A stretch of DNA of 64,000 nucleotides. Source: an uncultured Prevotellaceae bacterium (GTDB taxonomy: Bacteria; Bacteroidota; Bacteroidia; Bacteroidales; Bacteroidaceae). The DNA lies in NCBI GenBank assembly GCA_902792635.1, contig CADBAG010000001.1, positions 92,860 through 156,859 on the forward strand, written 5' to 3'. Under the pieces are notes generated by a model, which saw nothing but the letters and a program-made list of their open reading frames with translations, was not told the DNA's origin and did no database searches. A program made the translations under genes and the position numbers. Positions 1 through 7,332 of the stretch are shown piece after piece. Each line of letters begins with the position of its first letter. Positions within the stretch are counted from its first letter, which is position 1.

Positions 1-850
1 TCAGACTGTCGAGCCAGTAAGGGATCTTGACGCCGAAGGTCTCTTTGATCTTCGTCTTGTCGAGCACGGAGTAAGCCGGACGGGTGACGGGAGAGGGGAA
101 CTCATTGCTGTGGCAGGGCTCGATGTCGCAGTTGTTGTTGCCAGCGATGAGCGCAATCATCTTCGTGAAGTCGTACCAGCTGCACACTCCCTCGTTACTG
201 AAGTGGTAGATGCCTGTGTGGCCTTCATACTTGCGGTTCTCGATGATGTCGAAGATCGTATCGGCGAGGTCACCGGCATAGGTCGGGGTACCCGTTTGGT
301 CAAAGACGACCTTGAGCTGTGGCTTTGTGGAAGTGAGGTTCAGCATCGTCTTGACGAAGTTGTGGCCGAACTCGGAGTAGAGCCATGCCGTGCGGAGAAT
401 GATATAGTTGCAGCCTGTGGTCTGGATCTTCTGCTCGCCATGGAGCTTCGTGAGACCGTAGACACCTGTCGGCGTGCCTTTCTGATCCTCGCGGCAAGGT
501 GTGTTGTAAGGATCGCCGCCGAAGACGTAGTCGGTGCTGATGTGTACGAGCAGACCGTTGCGCTCTTTCATGACCTTGGCGAGGTTCTCCGGAGCCGTGG
601 CGTTGAGGGTCTCCACGATGTCGCCGGCAGTCTCTGCCTTGTCCACATTGGTCCATGCAGCGCAGTTGATGATGCACTGGATGTCGTGCTCGTTGACATA
701 GCTGCGGATCTTGTCGATGTCGGTGATGTCGAGTTTCTCATAGCCCTCACACACATCGGTGAAGAAATACTTGTCGTTCTTCGACTGTTTGCTTACAAGC
801 TGTACTTCATTGCCAAGCTGACCGTTGGCACCCGTTACAAGAATGTTCAT
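1..850 (-). CDS. rfbD: dTDP-4-dehydrorhamnose reductase (3' end beyond window)
   Basis: Reduces dTDP-4-dehydrorhamnose to dTDP-L-rhamnose, the last step of rhamnose donor synthesis for surface polysaccharides. The frame read from the ATG at 848-850 gives about 283 residues and stays open at the window edge; the family is usually 285-295 residues, so only the last few are missing. The N-terminus has the Rossmann signature TGANGQLG (residues 6-13), then ISTDYVF near residues 104-110 and the catalytic Y131-x3-K135 of extended short-chain dehydrogenases. It lies downstream of the DUF4924 and LysE genes on the same strand. The epimerase rfbC is 32 kb away, so the pathway is split in this genome. 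Confidence 0.93.
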   Translation of the reverse strand, partial: MNILVTGANGQLGNEVQLVSKQSKNDKYFFTDVCEGYEKLDITDIDKIRSYVNEHDIQCIINCAAWTNVDKAETAGDIVETLNATAPENLAKVMKERNGLLVHISTDYVFGGDPYNTPCREDQKGTPTGVYGLTKLHGEQKIQTTGCNYIILRTAWLYSEFGHNFVKTMLNLTSTKPQLKVVFDQTGTPTYAGDLADTIFDIIENRKYEGHTGIYHFSNEGVCSWYDFTKMIALIAGNNNCDIEPCHSNEFPSPVTRPAYSVLDKTKIKETFGVKIPYWLDSL

Positions 851-902
851 AATTATTGTGTTTTATTGATTACGTTGTGGGTTAGGGCGCCCACATTTTC
901 TG

Positions 903-920
903 CCTTCCGATAACGGAAGG
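903..920. repeat. Hairpin inside a degenerate GC-rich inverted repeat
   Basis: A perfect 7-bp stem (CCTTCCG/CGGAAGG) with a 4-nt loop lies between rfbD and the DUF4924 gene. It is flanked by imperfect arms (GGGCGCCCAC near 883 and GTGGGTGCCCC near 931) that resemble the GC-rich inverted repeats at 19202-19278 and 54599-54685. This looks like a decayed member of that family. Any terminator role is inferred. Confidence 0.45.
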
Positions 921-964
921 ATTGAGGATGGTGGGTGCCCCTACGGTAAAACCGTTGCCTAAAA

Positions 965-1519
965 TCACCCCTCGTCTCCGAAGTCGAGGCCCTCGTCGCG
1001 GTTCTTGATATAATAGTCGGAGAGCATTCCGATGAAGGTTGTGATCTCATCCAAGGCATGTTCCGTCTCCGGTGAGATTTCCTTCTGCTTCATCTGCAGG
1101 AGCATCTTGCCGTAGAGCGCATTGAAACAGGTCTCTATCTCGCCCACTTCTGCGTTGCCCTTGCGTCGGAGTTCCACGATGAAGGGGAGCACCTTATAAT
1201 ATTCGGCATTGTAGAACGGGAAGCGGTTGGAGTCGAGCAGCTGCTGACTCAAGTCCGTGAGATCCTGGATGATGATGGCATTGATATTGAGATGTCCTTT
1301 CTCGCGCTTGCCCTCCTCGTTCATCATGCGGATGAGGTTGTCGAACCAGTCGAGTTCATCTTCTTTCTGTTCATCAGTGAGGTTGGTGAACTTACTGATA
1401 TATTCGCGCTTGATGCGGCCGATGGAGCAACCGTAGGCGCGGATAAGATCCTCAATCTGCCACATATAAAGCAGATATTCGGCGATGGACGTCTTTCTGA
1501 GTTTCTGTGCTATGTACAT
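965..1519 (-). CDS. DUF4924 family protein
   Basis: A 184-residue soluble, largely helical protein of unknown function. The opening MYIAQKLRK...IAEYLLYMWQIEDLIRA is typical of DUF4924, a Bacteroidota family that commonly has this conserved N-terminus. No signal peptide, membrane segment or catalytic motif is visible. It sits 14 bp after the LysE-type gene and about 110 bp before rfbD on the same strand, so co-transcription is likely, but context gives no firm role. The family call is from recognition of the N-terminal pattern. Confidence 0.75.
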   Translation of the reverse strand: MYIAQKLRKTSIAEYLLYMWQIEDLIRAYGCSIGRIKREYISKFTNLTDEQKEDELDWFDNLIRMMNEEGKREKGHLNINAIIIQDLTDLSQQLLDSNRFPFYNAEYYKVLPFIVELRRKGNAEVGEIETCFNALYGKMLLQMKQKEISPETEHALDEITTFIGMLSDYYIKNRDEGLDFGDEG

Positions 1520-1533
1520 ATTTATGTTATTTG

Positions 1534-2214
1534 CTATTTCTGAAATTCCGGGAAGAGATAAATATTAAACAGGGTGCCAATGAGACTCACGATAGAAAAG
1601 AAGATGACAATACTGCCAATGACTCGGTTGATGATGATGACACCTGTCTGATCGAACTTGGTACGGATCTTGTCGATCATCCATGTCAGTCCATACCACC
1701 ACAGCAAGGCACCACCCACCATGGAAGCGTAGCCCACACACATAAGCAATGGCTCTTTGGGGATGATGAAATTGAACTGTGCAAAGAGTGCGATGAAAAG
1801 GAGGATGATGAGTGGGTTGGAGAAAGTGATGAGGAAAGCGGTAACGCCATTGTGGATGAGCGTACCTTTCTCTTTCTGTCCACCTTCATGTGCGTTCTTC
1901 AGTGGATTGCTGAAGAAACTGATGAGTCCGAAGACTAACAGCATCACGCCACCGGCGAGCTGGAGATAAAATTTGTAGACGGGGTTGTTGATAAAGTTGA
2001 CAACTAACGACATACCGAAGCCCGATATCAAGGCGTAGATCAGGTCGCTGATCGATGCGCCGACGCCTGTAGCAAAGCCGTACCAACGGCCTTTCTTCTG
2101 CGTGCGCTGAACACAAAGGATGCCCACGGGACCCATAGGAGCTGATGCAGCAATACCAATGATGATGCCTTTGATAATCAGCTCTAAGATGTCAATATGT
2201 ATTGGAAATGACAT
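1534..2214 (-). CDS. LysE-family amino-acid exporter
   Basis: A 226-residue integral membrane protein with about six hydrophobic segments. The first segment ends in SAPMGPVGILCVQRT, the proline/glycine-rich signature of LysE/RhtB exporters, followed by a short basic loop and GVGASISDLIYA. Known members export amino acids such as lysine, threonine or homoserine; the substrate here cannot be read from sequence. It appears to be the first gene of the minus-strand group leading to rfbD, with a TAACTTTG element about 55 bp upstream. Confidence 0.85.
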   Translation of the reverse strand: MSFPIHIDILELIIKGIIIGIAASAPMGPVGILCVQRTQKKGRWYGFATGVGASISDLIYALISGFGMSLVVNFINNPVYKFYLQLAGGVMLLVFGLISFFSNPLKNAHEGGQKEKGTLIHNGVTAFLITFSNPLIILLFIALFAQFNFIIPKEPLLMCVGYASMVGGALLWWYGLTWMIDKIRTKFDQTGVIIINRVIGSIVIFFSIVSLIGTLFNIYLFPEFQK

Positions 2215-2267
2215 GATGAATACTCTTCAAAGAATTGTCAGCGGAAGCATTGTCCGCTAAATCTTTG

Positions 2268-2275
2268 CAAAGTTA
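2268..2275 (-). promoter_or_regulatory. Bacteroidota -7 element for the LysE-type gene
   Basis: TAACTTTG on the minus strand matches TAnnTTTG. A TTG lies about 22 bp further upstream (2298-2300), close to the spacing expected for the -33 element. Confidence 0.55.
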
Positions 2276-2314
2276 CGCAATTTATTCCACTATAGTGCAA
2301 CTTTTCCCGAAAAA

Positions 2315-2441
2315 GAGGCCTACCCAAGCCCTCCCTAAAGGGAGGGATGTTGATTACTGGGATAAACATCAAACGGAGGTTAACTCGATAAACAGACATA
2401 CTAACATCCTTCCCTTTAGGGAAGGCTTGGTTAGGCCTCTC
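2315..2441. repeat. Paired inverted intergenic repeat, family B
   Basis: Two facing copies of a roughly 42-bp element (2315-2357 and 2401-2441). Each has a core palindrome of the form CCCTCCCTAAAGGGAGGG preceded by CTACCCAAG. The right copy has diverged (CCTTCCCTTTAGGGAAGG). The pair lies between the LysE and clC genes and ends 2 bp from the clC stop codon. The same element occurs at 5971-6027 and 6207-6248. When read through it encodes PTQALPKGRDVDY, which explains the spurious short ORF here. Confidence 0.85.
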
Positions 2442-2443
2442 TT

Positions 2444-4219
2444 TTATTCCGCCGAGTAGTCTGCTACCATCTTCCGATAGACGCTGTAGAGGCGAAGGCG
2501 GGAGATGTAACCGACGAGGTGGTTGTTGATGTCGACAACGGGAAGTGCCTCGGCGTTGGTCTTATCAAACTTCTTCATCACCTTCTCCATCGGCTCGTTG
2601 TTGTAGAGAAAAGCGGGGACCGGCGTCATGAGTTGGGCTGCCGTGTATTTCTGATAGAGCTCGGTGCGGAAGACGATGTGGCGGATCTTCAACAGGTCGA
2701 TCTCGCCAAGAAGATGGCGGTCATCGTCGACGACAGGGAGATAGTTGAAGTCGCTGTTTGACAACACGTTGACAAGCTTACCCAGTCGTAGTCCGGGCTT
2801 TACGGTGGTGACATTCTTCTCGATGACCGAGTCCATGTTCATCAGCGTGAGGATACTCTTGTCAGTATGGTGCGTGAGGAGCTTGCCTTCACGCGCCAAT
2901 CGCATGGCGTAGATGCTGTGAGGCTCGAAGATACTGATGACCATCACGCTGACCACGGCTACGATAAGCAGTGGCACGAAGAGCTGGTAGCCTCCCGTTA
3001 TCTCAGCGATTAGGAAGATGCCTGTCAGCGGGGCGTGCATGACACCTGCCATGACGCCAGCCATGCCTAAGAGCACGAAGTTTTTCTCAGGGAGATAGAC
3101 ACCGATCATCTCCATATTCCACAGACGGGCGAAGAAGAAGCCGGCGAATCCGCCCACGAACAGGGAGGGTGCAAAGGTACCACCGCAACCTCCGGCTCCG
3201 TTGGTCGATGCCGTGGCAACGATTTTTGTCAGGATGACGAGACCGATATAGACGATGAGCAGTTCTGAATGACCATAGAACACGGAGCCGTTCATGATCT
3301 GATCCCAGTCGGTGGGTGTCTTGCCGCCGAGCAGGATCGCGAGTCCGTTCCAGCCCTCACCGTATAGAGACGGGAAGAAGAAGATGAGCACGCTCAGGAG
3401 GATACCTCCAGTGAAGAGTTTCTCGTAAGGATGCTTCCGCATCTTGGCATAGCGCCCTTCGCACCAGGTCATACCCCGCATGAAATAGAGGCTGACGAAG
3501 CCGCAGAAGACGCCTAAGAGGATGGTCCCCGGCACGCGCTCCACATTCCAAGCACTGTCGAGCTGGAACGTGAACATCGTTGAGGTGCCAGCGAGCATAT
3601 AGCTCACAACATCGGCTGTGATGGTAGCGATAAGGATCGGTACGATAGATGCCATGTTCATGTCGATCATCAGTACCTCAAGGGTGAAGACCAGTCCGGC
3701 TATCGGCGCTTTGTAGATGCCAGCGATAGCTGCTGCGGCACCACAGCCGACGAGCACCATGAGCTGCCGGTTGTTCATGCGGAAGATGCGCCCGAGATTG
3801 GAGCCGATGGCGGAGCCCGTGAGCACGATAGGAGCCTCGGCACCCACTGATCCACCAAAGCCGATGGTTATTGCCGAAGCGACGATGGAGGTCCAGCAGT
3901 TGTGAGGTTTGAGTCTCGACTGCTTGGTGGAGATAGCGTAGAGCACGCGTGTGATACCGTGGGAGATATTGTCGCGGACCACATATTTAATAAAGAGCAT
4001 CGTCAGCCAAATACCGATGACTGGGAAGACAAGGTAGAGCCAGTTGGCTCTGTCCGTCACAAAACCATTCGTCAGCAGGTTCTGTATCAGGGCGATAAGC
4101 TTATGAAGAATAAATGCTGCAAGGGAGGCAAAGATACCGATGGCGAACGCCAACAGCGATGTCATCTGCCGGTCGGTGAGATTGTGCTCCCTCCACGCTA
4201 TGACCTTATCGAGCACCAT
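2444..4219 (-). CDS. ClC-family chloride channel/transporter with CBS pair
   Basis: A 591-residue polytopic protein that should move chloride across the inner membrane. Visible features are SHGITRVL (residues 86-93) at the central-serine position, GAEAP with the gating glutamate E128, LEVLMIDM at 180-187, and GAGGCGGTFAPSLF for the second half of the anion path. Two CBS domains fill roughly residues 455-585 and suggest nucleotide control. The proton-glutamate position of the E. coli exchanger (EE in LFIIEEM) reads E181-V182 here, as in channel-type ClCs, so passive channel activity is possible. It starts 7 bp after the Sua5/YciO gene, so the two are probably one transcript. Confidence 0.93.
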   Translation of the reverse strand: MVLDKVIAWREHNLTDRQMTSLLAFAIGIFASLAAFILHKLIALIQNLLTNGFVTDRANWLYLVFPVIGIWLTMLFIKYVVRDNISHGITRVLYAISTKQSRLKPHNCWTSIVASAITIGFGGSVGAEAPIVLTGSAIGSNLGRIFRMNNRQLMVLVGCGAAAAIAGIYKAPIAGLVFTLEVLMIDMNMASIVPILIATITADVVSYMLAGTSTMFTFQLDSAWNVERVPGTILLGVFCGFVSLYFMRGMTWCEGRYAKMRKHPYEKLFTGGILLSVLIFFFPSLYGEGWNGLAILLGGKTPTDWDQIMNGSVFYGHSELLIVYIGLVILTKIVATASTNGAGGCGGTFAPSLFVGGFAGFFFARLWNMEMIGVYLPEKNFVLLGMAGVMAGVMHAPLTGIFLIAEITGGYQLFVPLLIVAVVSVMVISIFEPHSIYAMRLAREGKLLTHHTDKSILTLMNMDSVIEKNVTTVKPGLRLGKLVNVLSNSDFNYLPVVDDDRHLLGEIDLLKIRHIVFRTELYQKYTAAQLMTPVPAFLYNNEPMEKVMKKFDKTNAEALPVVDINNHLVGYISRLRLYSVYRKMVADYSAE

Positions 4220-4226
4220 TATCTCT

Positions 4227-4796
4227 TTATTTTCTAATGATTGTCACTTCCCCGTCTGGTTTGAGCTTGATGATAGAGCTTGGGGTATGGGGTTTGTGCT
4301 CCTGACGGCGTGAGAAGCAGACGTAGTCGACACTGTCGAGTAGTTCCTGGCTGATGTCGGAATAGTTTTGAGCTGCGGGCTGACCACTGATGTTGGCACT
4401 CGTCGAGACGAGGGCTTTCTGGAAACGGTAGCACAACTCGTGAGAGAAAGGCTCTTTGGTGATACGCAGGGCGATAGATCCGTCTTCAGCAATGAGGTTA
4501 GGAGCGAGGTTCACGGCGCCATCGAGGATAACGGTGGTCGGTTTGATGGCAGCATCGAGCAGATCCCAGGCCACGGCGGGCACGTTGCGCACATAGCGCT
4601 GCAGACGGGCGTCACTGTCGACAAGACAGATGAGGGCCTTGGTGTCGTCACGATGTTTGATCTTATACACTTTAGCTACAGCCTCGGGGTTTGTAGCATC
4701 GCAACCGATTCCCCATACGGTATCGGTAGGGTAGAGGATGACGCCGCCTTCTTTCAGAACCTTCACGGCGTTTTTGATGTCTTCTTCTTGTGTCAT
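4227..4796 (-). CDS. L-threonylcarbamoyladenylate synthase (Sua5/YciO/YrdC family)
   Basis: Expected to make threonylcarbamoyl-AMP for the t6A modification of tRNAs that read ANN codons; TsaE, which acts in the same pathway, is at 60166. The fold shows GGVILYPTDTVWGIGCDA near the N-terminus and LVSTSANISGQPA further on, both typical. I place the start at 4796 (MTQEED, 189 residues). An upstream in-frame ATG at 4820 would lie on top of the TATCTTTG promoter element at 4818-4825, so it is unlikely to be used. It leads the short operon with the ClC gene. Confidence 0.88.
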   Translation of the reverse strand: MTQEEDIKNAVKVLKEGGVILYPTDTVWGIGCDATNPEAVAKVYKIKHRDDTKALICLVDSDARLQRYVRNVPAVAWDLLDAAIKPTTVILDGAVNLAPNLIAEDGSIALRITKEPFSHELCYRFQKALVSTSANISGQPAAQNYSDISQELLDSVDYVCFSRRQEHKPHTPSSIIKLKPDGEVTIIRK

Positions 4797-4817
4797 ATTA
4801 ATTTGTACATTATAATG

Positions 4818-4825
4818 CAAAGATA
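4818..4825 (-). promoter_or_regulatory. -7 element for the Sua5/YciO-clC operon
   Basis: TATCTTTG on the minus strand fits TAnnTTTG. Its position, about 22 bp before the 4796 start, decides the start codon of the gene. Confidence 0.6.
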
Positions 4826-4910
4826 CATAATCTTTAGAGGTTAAACAAAAATACTTTCATTTTTTGCAAAAAAAAATGTTCGGATACTTAGCTTTTCTCT
4901 TTTTAATTAT

Positions 4911-4918
4911 TACCTTTG
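4911..4918 (+). promoter_or_regulatory. -7 element for the ROK kinase
   Basis: TACCTTTG fits TAnnTTTG and implies a 5' leader of about 65 nt before the start at 4990. It is divergent to the element at 4818. Confidence 0.55.
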
Positions 4919-4989
4919 CAGTGATAAGTAGGTTCTAAGATTAGGACTTAACGAAGACATTAATATTAACAGACTAAAAACATATCATT

Positions 4990-5967
4990 ATGGAAGAACC
5001 CGTATTGAAGCCGTACGTCATCGGTCTTGACCTCGGCGGCACAAATTCAGTGTTTGGTATTGTCGACGCTCGTGGAGACATCAAGGCGACAACAGCTATA
5101 AAGACTCAGGGCTACGACAAGGTGGACGATTATGTGAATGCCTGCGTGGACGCCTTGCAGGTGATCATCGAACAGGTCGGTGGCATTGACAAGATCAAGT
5201 CGATGGGTATCGGTGCGCCTAACGGCAACTATTACACGGGCACCATCGAGTTTGCTCCGAACCTTGCCTGGGCTCACGATTGCATCGTGCCTTTAGCAAG
5301 CATGTTCTCTGAGAAGCTTGGTGTGCCAGTGGCTCTGACCAATGATGCTAATGCAGCAGCCTTAGGTGAGATGACTTATGGTGCTGCTCGTGGCATGAAG
5401 AACTTCATCGAGATCACGCTCGGTACGGGTGTCGGCTCTGGTATTGTCATCAATGGTCAGCTTGTCTATGGCTGCGATGGCTTCGCCGGTGAGTTAGGTC
5501 ACGTGACGATGGTTCGCGGTGAGAACGGTCGTGTGTGTGGCTGTGGCCGTAAGGGCTGCCTCGAGGCTTACTGCTCTGCTACGGGTGTGGCTCGTACTGC
5601 TCGTGAGATGTTAGAGAAGACCAAGCGTCCGTCGCTGCTCCGTGAGCTCGAGCCGGAGAAGATCACGTCGCTCGACGTCAGTATCGCTGCCGGCAAGGGC
5701 GATGAGATGGCAAAGGAAATCTACGACTTCACGGGCCACATGCTCGGTGAGGCTTGCGCTGACTTCGCTGCATTCTCTTCTCCTGAGGCTTTCATCTTCT
5801 TCGGTGGCATGACAAAGGCCGGTGACCTGCTGATGAAACCGCTGAAAGAGGCTTACGATGAGCATGTGCTGAAGATCTTCAAAGGTAAGGCTAAGTTCCT
5901 GCTCAGCAGCCTTGACGGTAGCTCGGCAGCTGTCCTCGGCGCTTCGGCAGTGGGATGGGATATGTAG
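4990..5967 (+). CDS. ROK-family sugar kinase, probable glucokinase
   Basis: A 325-residue cytoplasmic kinase that likely phosphorylates glucose or a related hexose with ATP. It opens with a phosphate-binding loop, IGLDLGGTNSVFG. It also contains LTNDANAAALGE with the catalytic aspartate, EITLGTGVGSGIV, and the ROK zinc site CGCGRKGC (around residue 180). The downstream GH13, glgB and MORN genes give a general link to alpha-glucan metabolism, but there is no adjacent sugar operon. It is monocistronic, followed at once by a family-B repeat and then by a strong hairpin at 6082-6123. Glucose as substrate is inferred from the family. Confidence 0.88.
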   Translation: MEEPVLKPYVIGLDLGGTNSVFGIVDARGDIKATTAIKTQGYDKVDDYVNACVDALQVIIEQVGGIDKIKSMGIGAPNGNYYTGTIEFAPNLAWAHDCIVPLASMFSEKLGVPVALTNDANAAALGEMTYGAARGMKNFIEITLGTGVGSGIVINGQLVYGCDGFAGELGHVTMVRGENGRVCGCGRKGCLEAYCSATGVARTAREMLEKTKRPSLLRELEPEKITSLDVSIAAGKGDEMAKEIYDFTGHMLGEACADFAAFSSPEAFIFFGGMTKAGDLLMKPLKEAYDEHVLKIFKGKAKFLLSSLDGSSAAVLGASAVGWDM

Positions 5968-5970
5968 AAG

Positions 5971-6027
5971 CCTACCCAAGCCCTCAGGCCTACCCAAGCC
6001 CTCCCTAAAGGGAGGGATGTTGATTAC
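5971..6027. repeat. Family B repeat: truncated plus full copy
   Basis: A 15-bp fragment (CCTACCCAAGCCCTC) followed directly by a full 42-bp copy at 5986-6027. The fragment begins 3 bp after the kinase stop codon. The full copy is the exact reverse complement of 6207-6248. Confidence 0.9.
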
Positions 6028-6081
6028 TTATAGAGCCGATGAAAGAGCCAAAAAAAACGTGAGGCTTGAGTTGGAATATAA

Positions 6082-6123
6082 AATTAGCCCCAGGCAACGT
6101 TTGTCGTTTGCCTGGGGCTAATT
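6082..6123. terminator. Strong hairpin terminator downstream of the ROK kinase
   Basis: A perfect 16-bp stem (AATTAGCCCCAGGCAA and its complement) with a 10-nt loop. It lies between two convergent genes and could act in both directions. The tract after it is only moderately U-rich on either strand. Confidence 0.7.
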
Positions 6124-6179
6124 GTATTTGTAGTGATTTATAAGTTTATTTGTGTGGATTAGCAAGTTTATCAGTGCTC

Positions 6180-7319
6180 TTACTTGCTCTCTTGATTGCT
6201 CTTTTGGTAATCAACATCCCTCCCTTTAGGGAGGGCTTGGGTAGGCCTTAGCTCTTCCTCCTTCGTCACATACCTCTTCCAATATGCTATGATAAGCGTG
6301 GTGAGAGGCAGAGCGATGATCAGGCCAATGAACCCAAGGAGGGCACCCCACACAGAGAGGGCGAGGAGAAGGATAGCCGGGTTGAGGCCCATGGCCTTAC
6401 CCATGATCTTCGGGGTCACGACCATATCCGTGATGACCTGCACGACGATGAAGAGTCCTACAGCCATACCGAAGATGAGCCAGAAGCTCTGACTCGTGTC
6501 TGCTGCTTTCAGCATAGCAAGAAAAGCCGTGGGGATCAGCGCAAAGGTATGCATGTAAGGGATGAGGTCAAGGATACCGATGAGGATACCCAAGCTGATG
6601 GCCATCGGGAAGTCCATGATTGTGAAACCGATGCAGAACATGATAGCCATACAGAGAGCCACGAGACCTTGACCGCGGATATAGTTGTTGAGCTCGCGCT
6701 CCACATCCTGTGCTAACTCATGCCAGAAAGGCCGGTTCTTCTTTGGGAAGATACGGATCCAGTTGGTCGTGAGATACTCGTAGTCGAGAAGGATGAAGAA
6801 TGTATAGAGCAGGGTGATGAGTGAAGCTACGATACTGATGACGACGTTCGCCGTCTGGCCTAAGACACTGAAGACCTTCGGCATGGCAGTCTTCAAAGCA
6901 TCAGCGAAGTCTTTGCTCTTGAAGAACTGCTCTATCTGATGCTGGTTCTCCGTTATCTTCTCAGAGAGCCAGGCTGAGAGGTCATTGGTGTGCGTGCTCG
7001 TGTGCATCCAGTTGGCAAGGATGTCGTAGAGTTTCTGGAACTGTTCTATCATCGGAGGAATGATGAGATAGATGATACCTCCGATGATAGCAATGACGAA
7101 GATGAGCGTGATGATGATCGAGAGTGCACGCACGTGGACGTGGAGCTTGTTCTCGATGAACTTCACGACAGGGAAGAGCAGATAAGCGAAGACCCATGCC
7201 ACAAAGAAGGGGATGAGCACAGCGCTCAGATACTTGACAAGGAGGATAACGGCAATGACTAAGAGCACGATGCCGCTATATCGGATGAATTTATCAAATG
7301 TAATCTCTTTTTGTGGCAT
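6180..7319 (-). CDS. AI-2E family transporter (permease) with repeat-derived C-terminus
   Basis: A 379-residue inner-membrane protein of the AI-2 exporter/PerM family. Hydrophobic segments lie near residues 12-50, 65-90, 155-180 and 205-330, including ILIGILDLIPYMHT, the conserved family segment. The solute is unknown; members have been linked to AI-2 export, Na+/H+ exchange and other roles. It is the last gene of the ileS-to-6180 minus-strand series, 13 bp after the C69 peptidase. The last 20 or so residues (RPTQALPKGRDVDY...) are translated from a family-B intergenic repeat, so the ancestral stop codon has probably been displaced. Confidence 0.87.
   Translation of the reverse strand: MPQKEITFDKFIRYSGIVLLVIAVILLVKYLSAVLIPFFVAWVFAYLLFPVVKFIENKLHVHVRALSIIITLIFVIAIIGGIIYLIIPPMIEQFQKLYDILANWMHTSTHTNDLSAWLSEKITENQHQIEQFFKSKDFADALKTAMPKVFSVLGQTANVVISIVASLITLLYTFFILLDYEYLTTNWIRIFPKKNRPFWHELAQDVERELNNYIRGQGLVALCMAIMFCIGFTIMDFPMAISLGILIGILDLIPYMHTFALIPTAFLAMLKAADTSQSFWLIFGMAVGLFIVVQVITDMVVTPKIMGKAMGLNPAILLLALSVWGALLGFIGLIIALPLTTLIIAYWKRYVTKEEELRPTQALPKGRDVDYQKSNQESK
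6207..6248. repeat. Family B repeat inside the 3' end of the AI-2E gene
   Basis: An exact inverted copy of 5986-6027 over 42 bp. It is read in frame as the tail of the AI-2E protein. Confidence 0.92.
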
Positions 7320-7332
7320 AAGCTATTGTGTT

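Noticed and set aside
2235-2459. 74-residue plus-strand ORF between the LysE and clC genes
   Set aside because: It reads through a family B repeat (PTQALPKGRDVDY) and has no other recognisable content.
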